The notes beneath the pieces were generated by a model. That model had not been told where the DNA came from, searched no databases, and saw only the letters and a list, made by a program, of their open reading frames with translations. Position numbers and translations under genes: made by a program. A stretch of DNA of 64,000 bases from Fluviicola taffensis DSM 16823 (lineage in GTDB: Bacteria > Bacteroidota > Bacteroidia > Flavobacteriales_D > Crocinitomicaceae), in contig NC_015321.1 in NCBI RefSeq assembly GCF_000194605.1, forward strand, positions 3,100,001 through 3,164,000, read 5' to 3'. Shown here piece by piece: positions 16,142 through 26,039 of the stretch (the stretch's first letter is position 1; each line of letters starts with the position of its first letter).

Positions 16142-18058
16142 ATGAAACTTACAGCGATTTTATGTTGTCTAATGGCATTTCCTCTTGTTTTTTTCGCTCA
16201 AACGGATCAACGCTATTTGGATTCTCTTGAAACCTACTTGAAAAAGAAGGATGATAGTTTAAAGTTACGGGCAATTAGTGATTTGGCTTGGGAATACAAT
16301 TCTATAGATGTGTCCAGAGCAATTCGACTCAATTTGAAAGGATTGCGCATTGCCCAAAAATTGAAACGAGATTATGCTGTCGGGCAGGCTTACTCTGATT
16401 TGGGATCATCCTATTATTTCAAACGCGATTTTGATTCCTCCGCTTATTACTTTTTTAAAGCCCTTCCGATCGCTAAAAAAACAAATAATAAGCTTGAAAT
16501 GGCTTATGTTTACCATCAATTAGGCGCATTGTATAAAGAACGTGCCGATTATCAAACTTCTTTGAAATACAATTTTACCTCTTTGAAATTGTACCTGGAA
16601 CTCAAGGAAAAACACCAAATCGCTTTAATGTACAATAACATTGGAGTGAACTACGAAGAATTAAAGAACTATAAACTGGCTTATTCTTACTATCAGAAGT
16701 CGCTTCAGATTAATAAGCAGGAAAAAGACGAAAGCGGTATTGCCCGGAATTATATCGGTCTTGGTAATATTAGTATTACAAGGAACGAATTGGATAAGGC
16801 TTACGACTATTATGAAAAAGCATCCGTTATTTTTGAGAAACTGGGCTGGGGAATAGAATATTCTTCCGTGATCAACAATATGGGAGACGTGCTGGAAAAC
16901 AAAGGTCAGTTTGCACAAGCTTTGGATAAAAGAAAAAGGGCTTTGGATGTTGCAGTAGAAATCGGAGATGTTCAGGGACAATCACGATACAATCTTTACC
17001 TAGCAGACGTACTGATGAAATGGAAGAAATTCCCGGAAGCACTTAACCATATTCAGAATGTTGAAAAATTGCGTACGGCAGAGCATTCACTGGAAATTGA
17101 AATGGACTTGTATGAAATGTCTTCCAAGTACTATTTCGGAACAAACGATTTTAAAAAAGGGAGTGCTTATTTAAATAAGTTCCATAATCTGAAAGATAGT
17201 GTTTACAGTGCGGAGCTTTCAGAGAATGTGGCTTCCATGGAGGTGAAACACAATACACAGCAATTAAGGCTTGAGAAAGCAGAGTCTGAAGCAGCAAATT
17301 TGAAGTTGACTAATGAGAATTTGAGAGGAAATCAACTACGGAATTACATTATTCTTGGAGCGGTCATTCTTCTTTTAGTTGGATCGGTTGTGTTTTATTT
17401 ATCCAATCAAAAATTAAAGCGTTTTGAAGAACGAAAACGAATCAATGCGATACTTCAATCCGAAGAAACTGAACGAACTCGAATTGCAAGAGAATTACAC
17501 GATGGCTTGGGGCAATTACTTTCAACTGCCCGAATCAATGCAGCTGCAATTGACGGAGTTGCCGATGAGGAAGATGAAGTAATTTTAAATAATGCTATCG
17601 AACTAATTGATCAGGCAATTGGAGAAGTACGAGTAATTTCTCACAATTTAATGCCGCAAGCTTTGTCTGATAAAGGAATAGTGGAAGCGCTTCAGGAATT
17701 GGTGGTTCGTACAAATACAGCGAAAAGGACGCAAGTGAATTTCAGTTGTTCGGATTTTGCTTCGGTAATTCCTAAGTTCGTTCAGTTAACAATTTATCGG
17801 GTGGTGCAGGAAATTGTAACGAATATGTTGAAGCATGCAAATGCGACTCAAATAACGATAGAATTATCAGGACAAGAATCTCATTTCAACCTGGTTGTTG
17901 CAGATAATGGTAAAGGATTTGATTTAGAATCGATTGCTAAAAGTGACGGGATTGGTTGGGAAAATATTCAAACGAGATTATCTTTGATTAATGCTAAATT
18001 CAACCTCGAAAGCACGATTGGAAAAGGCACAAGTGTAACCATTGAAGGACAGCTATGA
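16142..18058 (+). CDS. TPR-containing sensor histidine kinase (HisKA_3 type)
   Basis: A 638-residue sensor kinase. A signal peptide (to FFAQ) precedes about 330 periplasmic residues composed of tetratricopeptide repeats (AYSDLGSSYYFKRDFDSSAYYFFKAL; MYNNIGVNYEELKNYKLAYSYYQKSL; YIGLGNISITRNELDKAYDYYEKA; VINNMGDVLENKGQFAQALDKRKRAL). A coiled region leads to one membrane helix (NYIILGAVILLLVGSVVFYLS, about 400-420). The dimerisation/phospho-acceptor box is RTRIARELHDGLGQLL with His453, the HisKA_3/NarX type. The HATPase domain has an N-box near VVQEIVTNMLKHANA, G1 VVADNGKGFD and G2 DGIGWENIQTRL. The response regulator overlaps its stop by 4 bases, so they form a pair. The input signal is unknown. 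Confidence 0.93.
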   Translation: MKLTAILCCLMAFPLVFFAQTDQRYLDSLETYLKKKDDSLKLRAISDLAWEYNSIDVSRAIRLNLKGLRIAQKLKRDYAVGQAYSDLGSSYYFKRDFDSSAYYFFKALPIAKKTNNKLEMAYVYHQLGALYKERADYQTSLKYNFTSLKLYLELKEKHQIALMYNNIGVNYEELKNYKLAYSYYQKSLQINKQEKDESGIARNYIGLGNISITRNELDKAYDYYEKASVIFEKLGWGIEYSSVINNMGDVLENKGQFAQALDKRKRALDVAVEIGDVQGQSRYNLYLADVLMKWKKFPEALNHIQNVEKLRTAEHSLEIEMDLYEMSSKYYFGTNDFKKGSAYLNKFHNLKDSVYSAELSENVASMEVKHNTQQLRLEKAESEAANLKLTNENLRGNQLRNYIILGAVILLLVGSVVFYLSNQKLKRFEERKRINAILQSEETERTRIARELHDGLGQLLSTARINAAAIDGVADEEDEVILNNAIELIDQAIGEVRVISHNLMPQALSDKGIVEALQELVVRTNTAKRTQVNFSCSDFASVIPKFVQLTIYRVVQEIVTNMLKHANATQITIELSGQESHFNLVVADNGKGFDLESIAKSDGIGWENIQTRLSLINAKFNLESTIGKGTSVTIEGQL

Positions 18059-18708
18059 ATTCAGAAGTGAAAATAAAATTACTCATTGTAGACGATCATC
18101 AAATGATTATTGATGGAATCAAATCGTTGTTGAGAAAAGAGAAACAATTCGAGTTTATCGCAGAAGCTAATAGCGGAGAAGAAGCGCTGGAATTGCTTCA
18201 AAATCATCGCCCGGATATCTTAATAACAGATATTTCAATGCCTGGAATGAGCGGGAATGAATTGATCAAAGCATTGAAAAGTGCGGATCCTGAAATGAAA
18301 ATTTTGGTAGTTTCCATGCACAATGATCCTGAAATTATTGCGGATATCGTTATGCTGGAGGCTGAGGGTTATATCCTTAAAAACACTGGAAGAAAGGAAT
18401 TGACTGCGGCATTGGAGAAGATTGCTGATGGTTCTACTTTTTACAGCGAAGAAGTGTTGCTGTCTTTGATGAAAAGACAAAAGAAGGAATTTCGGAAAGA
18501 CCTAGAAGTTGCTCAATTAAGTAATCGAGAAATAGAAATCATCCGATTGATTGCATTGGAATATTCCAATGAGAAAATTGCTGAAGAGCTCTTTATTAGT
18601 AAACGAACAGTAGAAACTCACCGAAAAAATATCAATCAAAAAACCAATATTAAAACAGTAGTTGGATTAATCAAATTTGCGATTAGAAACGAGTTAGTTT
18701 CAATCTAA
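18055..18708 (+). CDS. NarL/LuxR-family response regulator
   Basis: A 217-residue response regulator, the partner of the overlapping TPR kinase. The receiver domain keeps all key residues: acidic pair Asp13-Asp14 in LLIVDDHQ, phospho-acceptor Asp59 in ILITDISMPGMSG, and Lys109 in EGYILKNTG. A LuxR helix-turn-helix follows (LSNREIEIIRLIALEYSNEK ... FISKRTVETHRKNINQKTN). It should bind DNA on phosphorylation. ATGA overlap with the kinase indicates coupled translation. The next gene (18821) has its own promoter and encodes a secreted Asp-box protein that could be a target. Confidence 0.95.
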   Translation: MNSEVKIKLLIVDDHQMIIDGIKSLLRKEKQFEFIAEANSGEEALELLQNHRPDILITDISMPGMSGNELIKALKSADPEMKILVVSMHNDPEIIADIVMLEAEGYILKNTGRKELTAALEKIADGSTFYSEEVLLSLMKRQKKEFRKDLEVAQLSNREIEIIRLIALEYSNEKIAEELFISKRTVETHRKNINQKTNIKTVVGLIKFAIRNELVSI

Positions 18709-18789
18709 AGAGCTTTCTGAGCAAAATATCCCAACTTATACGTACTTCGAATACCAACTAGACGGTATCTAAACCCTTTTTTCTGCTCA

Positions 18790-18797
18790 TACCTTTG
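18790..18797 (+). promoter_or_regulatory. Predicted -7 promoter element
   Basis: TACCTTTG matches TAnnTTTG, 23 bases before the ATG at 18821. No convincing -33 TTTG was seen at the expected spacing. Confidence 0.5.
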
Positions 18798-18820
18798 TAT
18801 CAAGTTTAAATACAACAGAT

Positions 18821-20074
18821 ATGAAAAAAGCATTACCAATTCTCTTTTTAATTGTTTCACTTGGTGCAAGTGGACAAACATGGGTGAAAACAACAGCACC
18901 AGATTCGATTCTTTATCGAGGTATTCGTACTTGGGGTGAGGATACTATTTATGCTTGGGGGAACTCTCCAAGTTCACCAGTATATCCAAATACTTTGGTT
19001 TCTTCTTTTGATGGAGGTCAAACTTGGACGGTAGGGCCTTGGCAGAGGTTTAATACTGATCAGGTCGTTGCGACTCCTGCTGGACTTTTTGCTGGGTATT
19101 ATTACTATTTAGGCAGTCCTGCATCTGGACATTTGGATTATACAACGAACGGAACTACTTGGCAAACGGTTCCAGGATCAACATTAGCTAATGGTGGGTA
19201 TTACAAGCCTCTTGGTTTGTTGACAAACGGGAAATTGCTACTTGCAAATTCAACCAATGGCAAGTTGAACATTTCTCCTGATTATATCTCTTTGGGGTCT
19301 GATTATGGAACACTTTATCAATACAATGATGGATATACTTATTATGCAATTAATCCAACCAATGGACGGATTATTTTTGGACAAAATAGTGGTACAACTC
19401 ATATGCAATATACCGATGATAATGCAGTGAGTTTTACGGATATTTCATTGGCGAGTGTAGTTGGAAATGTTTACTCTCCAATTGTTCGATATACTAAGAA
19501 TAATACGTTTTTTAATGCGCGAATGGGTGGGATAACTGTTAGTACAGATAATGGCAATACATGGACAGCTTGTGCCAATATTGGAGGAAATCTCAGCGAT
19601 ATGCAAGCAAATAAAGATGGTCAAGTGATTTTTGCCCGTAGTGATAATCAAATCATGTCTTCATCTGACAATGGACAGACTTGGACCTCAATGAACAATG
19701 GTCTCCCAACTGGTGTAGGTTCATTAGGTATTGGAAAAACAACCGATGGAAAGTTTTGGTTAACACTTTATGGAGACCAGCCAACAAATGGTGGAATTTA
19801 TGTCATTGGATCAGGCGGATCTACCGCTGAAATCTCGAATTCTGAAGATCAAGTGATTCAAGTTTATCCAAATCCAACTTCAGATTTATTAAATATTGAA
19901 TTTGATGGCGACTTAACGAATGCTCTCTTTACTGTAAGTTCTTTGAATGGACAAACTTTTCAATTGCCACTGAAAGGAACGAAATTAGATGTAAGTTCAT
20001 TAGAAAGTGGAGTTTACTTTCTACAAGTAGAAATGAACAATTCAGTCAAAAGAGTGAAATTCTTGAAAAATTAA
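18821..20074 (+). CDS. Secreted Asp-box (BNR-like) beta-propeller protein with T9SS sorting domain
   Basis: A 417-residue exported protein. After the signal peptide (LIVSLGASGQ) come repeated sialidase-type Asp boxes of the S-x-D-x-G-x-T-W form: SFDGGQTWTVGPW, STDNGNTWTACANIG and SSDNGQTWTSMNNG. These mark a sialidase/photosystem-stability-like beta-propeller fold but catalytic sialidase residues are not evident, so enzymatic activity is not claimed. The C-terminus is a T9SS type A domain (QVYPNPTSDLLNIEFDG ... LESGVYFLQVEMNNSVKRVKFLK). It is followed by a strong terminator, so it is a single-gene unit downstream of the two-component pair. Confidence 0.85.
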   Translation: MKKALPILFLIVSLGASGQTWVKTTAPDSILYRGIRTWGEDTIYAWGNSPSSPVYPNTLVSSFDGGQTWTVGPWQRFNTDQVVATPAGLFAGYYYYLGSPASGHLDYTTNGTTWQTVPGSTLANGGYYKPLGLLTNGKLLLANSTNGKLNISPDYISLGSDYGTLYQYNDGYTYYAINPTNGRIIFGQNSGTTHMQYTDDNAVSFTDISLASVVGNVYSPIVRYTKNNTFFNARMGGITVSTDNGNTWTACANIGGNLSDMQANKDGQVIFARSDNQIMSSSDNGQTWTSMNNGLPTGVGSLGIGKTTDGKFWLTLYGDQPTNGGIYVIGSGGSTAEISNSEDQVIQVYPNPTSDLLNIEFDGDLTNALFTVSSLNGQTFQLPLKGTKLDVSSLESGVYFLQVEMNNSVKRVKFLKN

Positions 20075-20095
20075 ATAACCAATACCCCGTGAACA

Positions 20096-20136
20096 AAATC
20101 TTCGATTCAGTAAGTACTGAATCGAAGATTTTTCAT
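20096..20136 (+). terminator. Strong intrinsic terminator
   Basis: A perfect 17-bp stem (20096-20112 with 20115-20131) separated by two bases and followed by a T-rich stretch. A-rich flank on the left side means it could also act on the minus strand. It ends the secreted Asp-box gene. Confidence 0.85.
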
Positions 20137-20279
20137 TTATATTCTTCTTATTCAGTTACATGTTAATTGTCAATGATGAAATTATCAAATGGAACTCTTT
20201 ATTCGAAATACCCTCTTGATAATTAAATTTCACATAATTGAGAGTTCTTTACGGCTGATTTATAATTATTTAGCAGTGA

Positions 20280-21971
<1,692 letters not shown>

Positions 21972-21989
21972 GCTTCATAAATATTTTAG

Positions 21990-22021
21990 AACGCCAATCT
22001 GTTAAGGTTGGCGTTTTTTTA
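21990..22021 (+). terminator. Intrinsic terminator of the ABC-F gene
   Basis: AACGCCAA (21990-21997) pairs with TTGGCGTT (22008-22015) and continues into a run of T. It overlaps the 3' end of the convergent ArsR-like gene. Confidence 0.88.
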
Positions 22022-22324
22022 TAGGATTGCTTGTAGATTATAAAAATCAATTTCACCTTGTTTTGTGAATGCATAACCCCGATACCCCTCATCATCTCCC
22101 AGATATTTGCTTTCGATAAATCCGCTTTCTCTCAGAATTTGTATATGTTGAGATACAGCGGCACCACTAAGTGATGTGCGCTCAGAAATATGTTTGTTTG
22201 TAATGATATGGTACTTATGAATTTCATGAAGGATAACCACTCTTGCAGAAGCTGCAATTGCTCTTCCAATTCTTGCCCCATTTTTTTCTTCTTTTGTGTA
22301 CTGTGTTTGTTTAGATCTTCCCAT
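22019..22324 (-). CDS. ArsR-like winged-helix transcriptional regulator
   Basis: A 101-residue DNA-binding protein. The winged helix-turn-helix is seen in ARVVILHEIHKYHIITNKHISERTSLSGAAVSQHIQILRESGFIESKYLG, with SGAAVSQHIQIL the recognition helix and SKYLGDDEGYRGYAFTK the wing. This is the small ArsR/MarR-like class. No cysteine metal site is present, so it is unlikely to be a metal sensor of the classic ArsR type. The gene is convergent with the ABC-F gene, sharing its terminator region. Divergent upstream DNA (22325-22586) holds three dyads that are candidate operators for it, controlling itself and the FkbM gene. Confidence 0.8.
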   Translation of the reverse strand: MGRSKQTQYTKEEKNGARIGRAIAASARVVILHEIHKYHIITNKHISERTSLSGAAVSQHIQILRESGFIESKYLGDDEGYRGYAFTKQGEIDFYNLQAIL

Positions 22325-22401
22325 AAAGTAAATGTTTCTTATTTAAGTTAATGGAAAAGATTCTTTAAAGCAATAGACTCAGGCAAAAAAAATGAAAATA
22401 T

Positions 22402-22472
22402 GATATCTGGATATCGTAAGATATTTATAACGTTATATCATAAAAATATGAATTCGTTATATAACGAATTCA
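22402..22472. promoter_or_regulatory. Cluster of palindromes (candidate operators)
   Basis: Three dyads lie within 71 bases: GATATC twice with a 2-base gap (22402-22415), TATAACGTTATA (22426-22437) and a perfect 24-bp palindrome (22449-22472) whose half is TGAATTCGTTAT. The last two share the ATAACG/CGTTAT word. The region separates the ArsR-like gene (minus) from the FkbM gene (plus), so it fits an operator for the small regulator. Confidence 0.6.
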
Positions 22473-22586
22473 CTATTAGTGGATAATATGATTTTCACTC
22501 TAAAGAGCCTTTTAAACCTATTACCGATAAGAACCTAAATACTTAACCAGTAACCCAATCTCAACAATAAATGATAACTTCGTTTT

Positions 22587-23480
22587 ATGTCTATTCCAAA
22601 CAGATCGTTTTTATTCCGTCACAAACTCATCTCCTTGCTTCGTGATTTGGATGTAAAGGGAATTCGCAGACTTTCAATAGCTCTTCCAAAGCTTTTGCTA
22701 CCCAATCCTTCAAAAGTTGGAAAACATGTATTAAAAACCATTCACGGTGTGAAAATGGTCATCGATCCTTCTGTTGACACTGGTGTGGAGCTTTCCCTTT
22801 TTCAAACGGGTACTTATGAAAAAGGAACCATCCAATTGCTGCAGAAGTATTTGAATCCAGGAAATACGTTTTTAGATATAGGAGCAAATATTGGTTTAAT
22901 GTCAGTAATTGCCTCTAAGGTTGTAGGAGAAAAAGGAATCGTATATTCTGTAGAAGCAAATCCGAAAACGGTTCCAATTCTTCAAGTAAATAGCGAGTTA
23001 AATGCCTGCGAGAATATCGTGATTCTTCCAATTGCACTCTCAGATTCAAAAGGTATGGCAAGACTATTTGAAAATTGGGAAGTTAATCGGGGAGGAGCAT
23101 CATTGATTTCTCAAAGTAATGAGCAACAAGGAATAGAGGTGAAAATGGAGCGCTTAGATGATTTGTTTCAGAAAGAAACTCCGCTTCAGCTGGTTAAAAT
23201 TGATGTGGAGGGATTTGAACCTCAAGTGCTTCGTGGAGGAATGTCTTGGTTTCAGAAACAACAGCCCATTTTTATCATCGAAGTTTCTAAAAAGCGTGAA
23301 AAAGAAGTTGGACCAAGTCCAGCTGAAATTATGAAGTTGGTTCAAACGATTGGTAAATATTCATTCTTCAAACAAAAAGGAACCAAGGAACGCAGAGGTA
23401 AATTGATTGAGATTCAGAACGAACAAGATTTACCAAGTCATGACAATATTGTGTGTATTCCAGCTGCAAAAAACAATTAG
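22587..23480 (+). CDS. FkbM-family SAM-dependent methyltransferase
   Basis: A 297-residue methyltransferase of the FkbM family, which often O-methylates sugars or polysaccharide units. The SAM-binding motif I is NTFLDIGANIGLMSVIASKVVG, followed by VYSVEANPKTVPILQVNSELN and the family segment LVKIDVEGFEPQVLRGG. No signal peptide is present, so it acts in the cytoplasm. No glycan gene neighbours appear here, which leaves the substrate open. A TAACTTCG box lies 4 bases before the ATG (one mismatch to TAnnTTTG), so the transcript may be almost leaderless. Confidence 0.88.
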   Translation: MSIPNRSFLFRHKLISLLRDLDVKGIRRLSIALPKLLLPNPSKVGKHVLKTIHGVKMVIDPSVDTGVELSLFQTGTYEKGTIQLLQKYLNPGNTFLDIGANIGLMSVIASKVVGEKGIVYSVEANPKTVPILQVNSELNACENIVILPIALSDSKGMARLFENWEVNRGGASLISQSNEQQGIEVKMERLDDLFQKETPLQLVKIDVEGFEPQVLRGGMSWFQKQQPIFIIEVSKKREKEVGPSPAEIMKLVQTIGKYSFFKQKGTKERRGKLIEIQNEQDLPSHDNIVCIPAAKNN

Positions 23481-23507
23481 CATATTTTTCTTTTTCAAAA
23501 CAATTTT

Positions 23508-25883
23508 CTAAAAATAATACCCAATTGATAAAAAAGCTGTTGGCTTGCTAAAACTGCTGATTTTAGAGATATTTAAGTTAATTGGACCAAGAATCGTTTT
23601 AAATCGAACATTGATTCCAAAGCCTATTGTACTCGTATAATCGTAGGTTTTTAATGGGTCTTTCTTCGAATAATCAAAAGCATGTTGAATATTTTTACCG
23701 AAATCTTCAATACTTGAGGTGCTGTATAATATGTTTACATAAGGTGTAACGAAGAGTTTATGGATAACCTCCCATTGTGGACCGAATCGAAGCGTGTAAA
23801 ATGCTTTAGAGCCAATTTCGCCATTTCTATATCCCCAAAGATCGATAGCCCCGGTTCGTGAAGTGGTATTAATTCCTCCAATGCTAAAGTATTCGGCAAA
23901 TGACGTTTCATTCTCTAGAGTAGGTGTGCTGGATGTGTTTTTTATTTTAAATATTTGATCAAATACAAATCCTGTTTTTAATGTTGTAACAAGACTTAAT
24001 CTTGGTATTATTTTGAAGTATTTCTCAAAAATAAATGAAACACGGTAACTTGGATTAAATCTGGCCCTGTCCTTTACAGATTGTTTTACAATCTTATTTG
24101 CAATCGTGTCCAAGGTGCTGTATTCTGATTTTATTTCTTCGTCAGAAAGCAATGTAAAACGATTTTCGAAAACAAGATTGCTTCCCTTTATTGGATAATA
24201 CAAACTAGTGTAAGTATTCCTTTGATAGTTCAAAAATGTGCTGAATATGTTCCCATCGATCTTTCTAGGATGAACTTGATCCAATGTTTGATCATCAAAT
24301 AATGGTTTTAAAGTAGAAACTTCATACATGACACCAATTGCTGCTGAAGATTGGACATTGATGTTGTAAGATAAAGCAGTAGAAAGCATGTTGTATTTGT
24401 TCTTATATGTATCCTCCAATCCTCCACTGGAAGTGAAAAACTTCTGTTTGATACTTTCATTGTAAAAAGAGGTAAACGTACTGAAACGAGAAGCTCGAAT
24501 GTATTTGCGGTAATTGACACGAAATTTCAATGATTCTGCGAGATCTACAGATAATACAATTCGGGAGTTTTTACCGAGGACATTTCGACCTGTATAGTTT
24601 AAAAATACTCCAGCTCCATATTCTGTGTCGTAATGCACAGAACCTTTGAATACATGCTTAAAATCTTCAATTACTTGTAACTTAATATCTGCACCCTTTA
24701 TCGAATCTTCTGTAACGGTATAATACACTTTTGAGAAATAACGATTAGAGTACGCATCAATAATTGAATGGTCTAAATCTTCAAAAGTAGTTGAATCACC
24801 AGGCTTTAAGTTCAGTCGCTTTAGAATGAATTCTTCCGTCTCAGCCGATGTGACTCCTTCAATGAAAATTGTTCGTACTAAAAATTGGGGGTTTGTATCC
24901 ATTAATTTAGGACGTGAATAAGCACCGTTTAAAGTGTGATATTGCTTGGCTAAATTGATTAACTGTGGACGAACAAGTTCTACAACAGCGATTCCTTTTT
25001 CAATGATATTTTTGGCATATTTAAAATCACCAGCATTGAATTCAAGCATATTGGTTGTTAGGTTGTTGAATATATTACAGGCTTCAATATCGTCTTTGGC
25101 TTCCTGAATACCATAAAAACTACTCGATTGAATCAATAATTTATTAATTGTCGTTAATTCATCTTCATGCATCAATCTTCCTCCAGTATAACTCCCTATA
25201 ATGAAATTTGCCCCCATAGCTTGTAACTGCTTTACAGGGAAATTAACCATTAATCCACCATCCACCAATAAATAGTCGTTCCATTTGACAGGTTTAAAAA
25301 CGGTTGGAATTGACATACTACAGCGCATCGCAAGTGCTAAATTTCCTGAATCTAATTCGATGGGCCTCATCGTCAAAATATCGACAGCCATGCATTTATA
25401 GGGGATAGGCAATTTGTTGAAATCCGTAATATTATTGACATGCCTTGTTAAACGTGTTAAGGTTTCCTGAAGACTTTGTCCATCAATTACTCCCGTGAAA
25501 TTGAAATGTTTCTTTACGAAAGGGATTTCAGCAATGTATTTGTTGTATTCATCTTTTTCGTCCATGTTAATATTGTCTGCAGGTACGTACTGATTCAAGA
25601 TAATCTCCCAGTCCGCAGTTTGAGCAATACTATCAATTTGATTTCCAGTGTATCCAGAAGCATATAATCCACCAATTACACTTCCCATACTAGTTCCTGT
25701 TATGTAATCAATTTTGATTCCTAAAGAGTCAATTAACTTAAGAATTCCTATATGAGCAAGACCTTTTGCTCCACCACCACTCAAACAAAGACCAATTTTT
25801 GCTCTAGGTTTAAGGTCGATTGCTTTTTGTCCGTAAGATAAAGACGAAAACACGATCAATAGTACGAATAGTAATGCTTTCAT
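23508..25883 (-). CDS. Patatin-like phospholipase fused to an outer-membrane barrel
   Basis: A 791-residue exported protein. The signal peptide (LIVFSSLSYGQ) is followed by a patatin domain: oxyanion loop SGGGAKG (residues 36-41), nucleophile Ser65 in GTSMG and catalytic Asp208 in VDGG. A POTRA-like stretch (VRTIFIEGVTSAETEEFILKRLNLKPGD) then leads into a BamA/Omp85-type C-terminal barrel from about residue 430, ending in ISKISSFSKPTAFLSIGYYF. The layout resembles the PlpD type Vd proteins, where the passenger lipase is linked to its own barrel. The ATG at 25883 is preferred over a TTG at 25904 because it begins a normal signal peptide. A second, diverged homologue is at 40730. Confidence 0.9.
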   Translation of the reverse strand: MKALLFVLLIVFSSLSYGQKAIDLKPRAKIGLCLSGGGAKGLAHIGILKLIDSLGIKIDYITGTSMGSVIGGLYASGYTGNQIDSIAQTADWEIILNQYVPADNINMDEKDEYNKYIAEIPFVKKHFNFTGVIDGQSLQETLTRLTRHVNNITDFNKLPIPYKCMAVDILTMRPIELDSGNLALAMRCSMSIPTVFKPVKWNDYLLVDGGLMVNFPVKQLQAMGANFIIGSYTGGRLMHEDELTTINKLLIQSSSFYGIQEAKDDIEACNIFNNLTTNMLEFNAGDFKYAKNIIEKGIAVVELVRPQLINLAKQYHTLNGAYSRPKLMDTNPQFLVRTIFIEGVTSAETEEFILKRLNLKPGDSTTFEDLDHSIIDAYSNRYFSKVYYTVTEDSIKGADIKLQVIEDFKHVFKGSVHYDTEYGAGVFLNYTGRNVLGKNSRIVLSVDLAESLKFRVNYRKYIRASRFSTFTSFYNESIKQKFFTSSGGLEDTYKNKYNMLSTALSYNINVQSSAAIGVMYEVSTLKPLFDDQTLDQVHPRKIDGNIFSTFLNYQRNTYTSLYYPIKGSNLVFENRFTLLSDEEIKSEYSTLDTIANKIVKQSVKDRARFNPSYRVSFIFEKYFKIIPRLSLVTTLKTGFVFDQIFKIKNTSSTPTLENETSFAEYFSIGGINTTSRTGAIDLWGYRNGEIGSKAFYTLRFGPQWEVIHKLFVTPYVNILYSTSSIEDFGKNIQHAFDYSKKDPLKTYDYTSTIGFGINVRFKTILGPINLNISKISSFSKPTAFLSIGYYF

Positions 25884-25901
25884 AAGTATAGTAATGCTTA
25901 A

Positions 25902-25909
25902 CAAATGTA
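25902..25909 (-). promoter_or_regulatory. Predicted -7 promoter element of the patatin-barrel gene
   Basis: On the minus strand TACATTTG matches TAnnTTTG and lies 18 bases before the ATG at 25883. It also argues against the TTG at 25904 as start, because that codon would overlap the promoter. Confidence 0.55.
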
Positions 25910-26039
25910 AATCAATCCTTTAAATATTAGATAAATAGTTGAAAGATATTTGAATGCTAAATAATGAATAATCTGTCATTTTGTCACTAAAAGTTACTTG
26001 GCATAAACCTTGACATTACAAGAGAAATTTCAAATAAGT

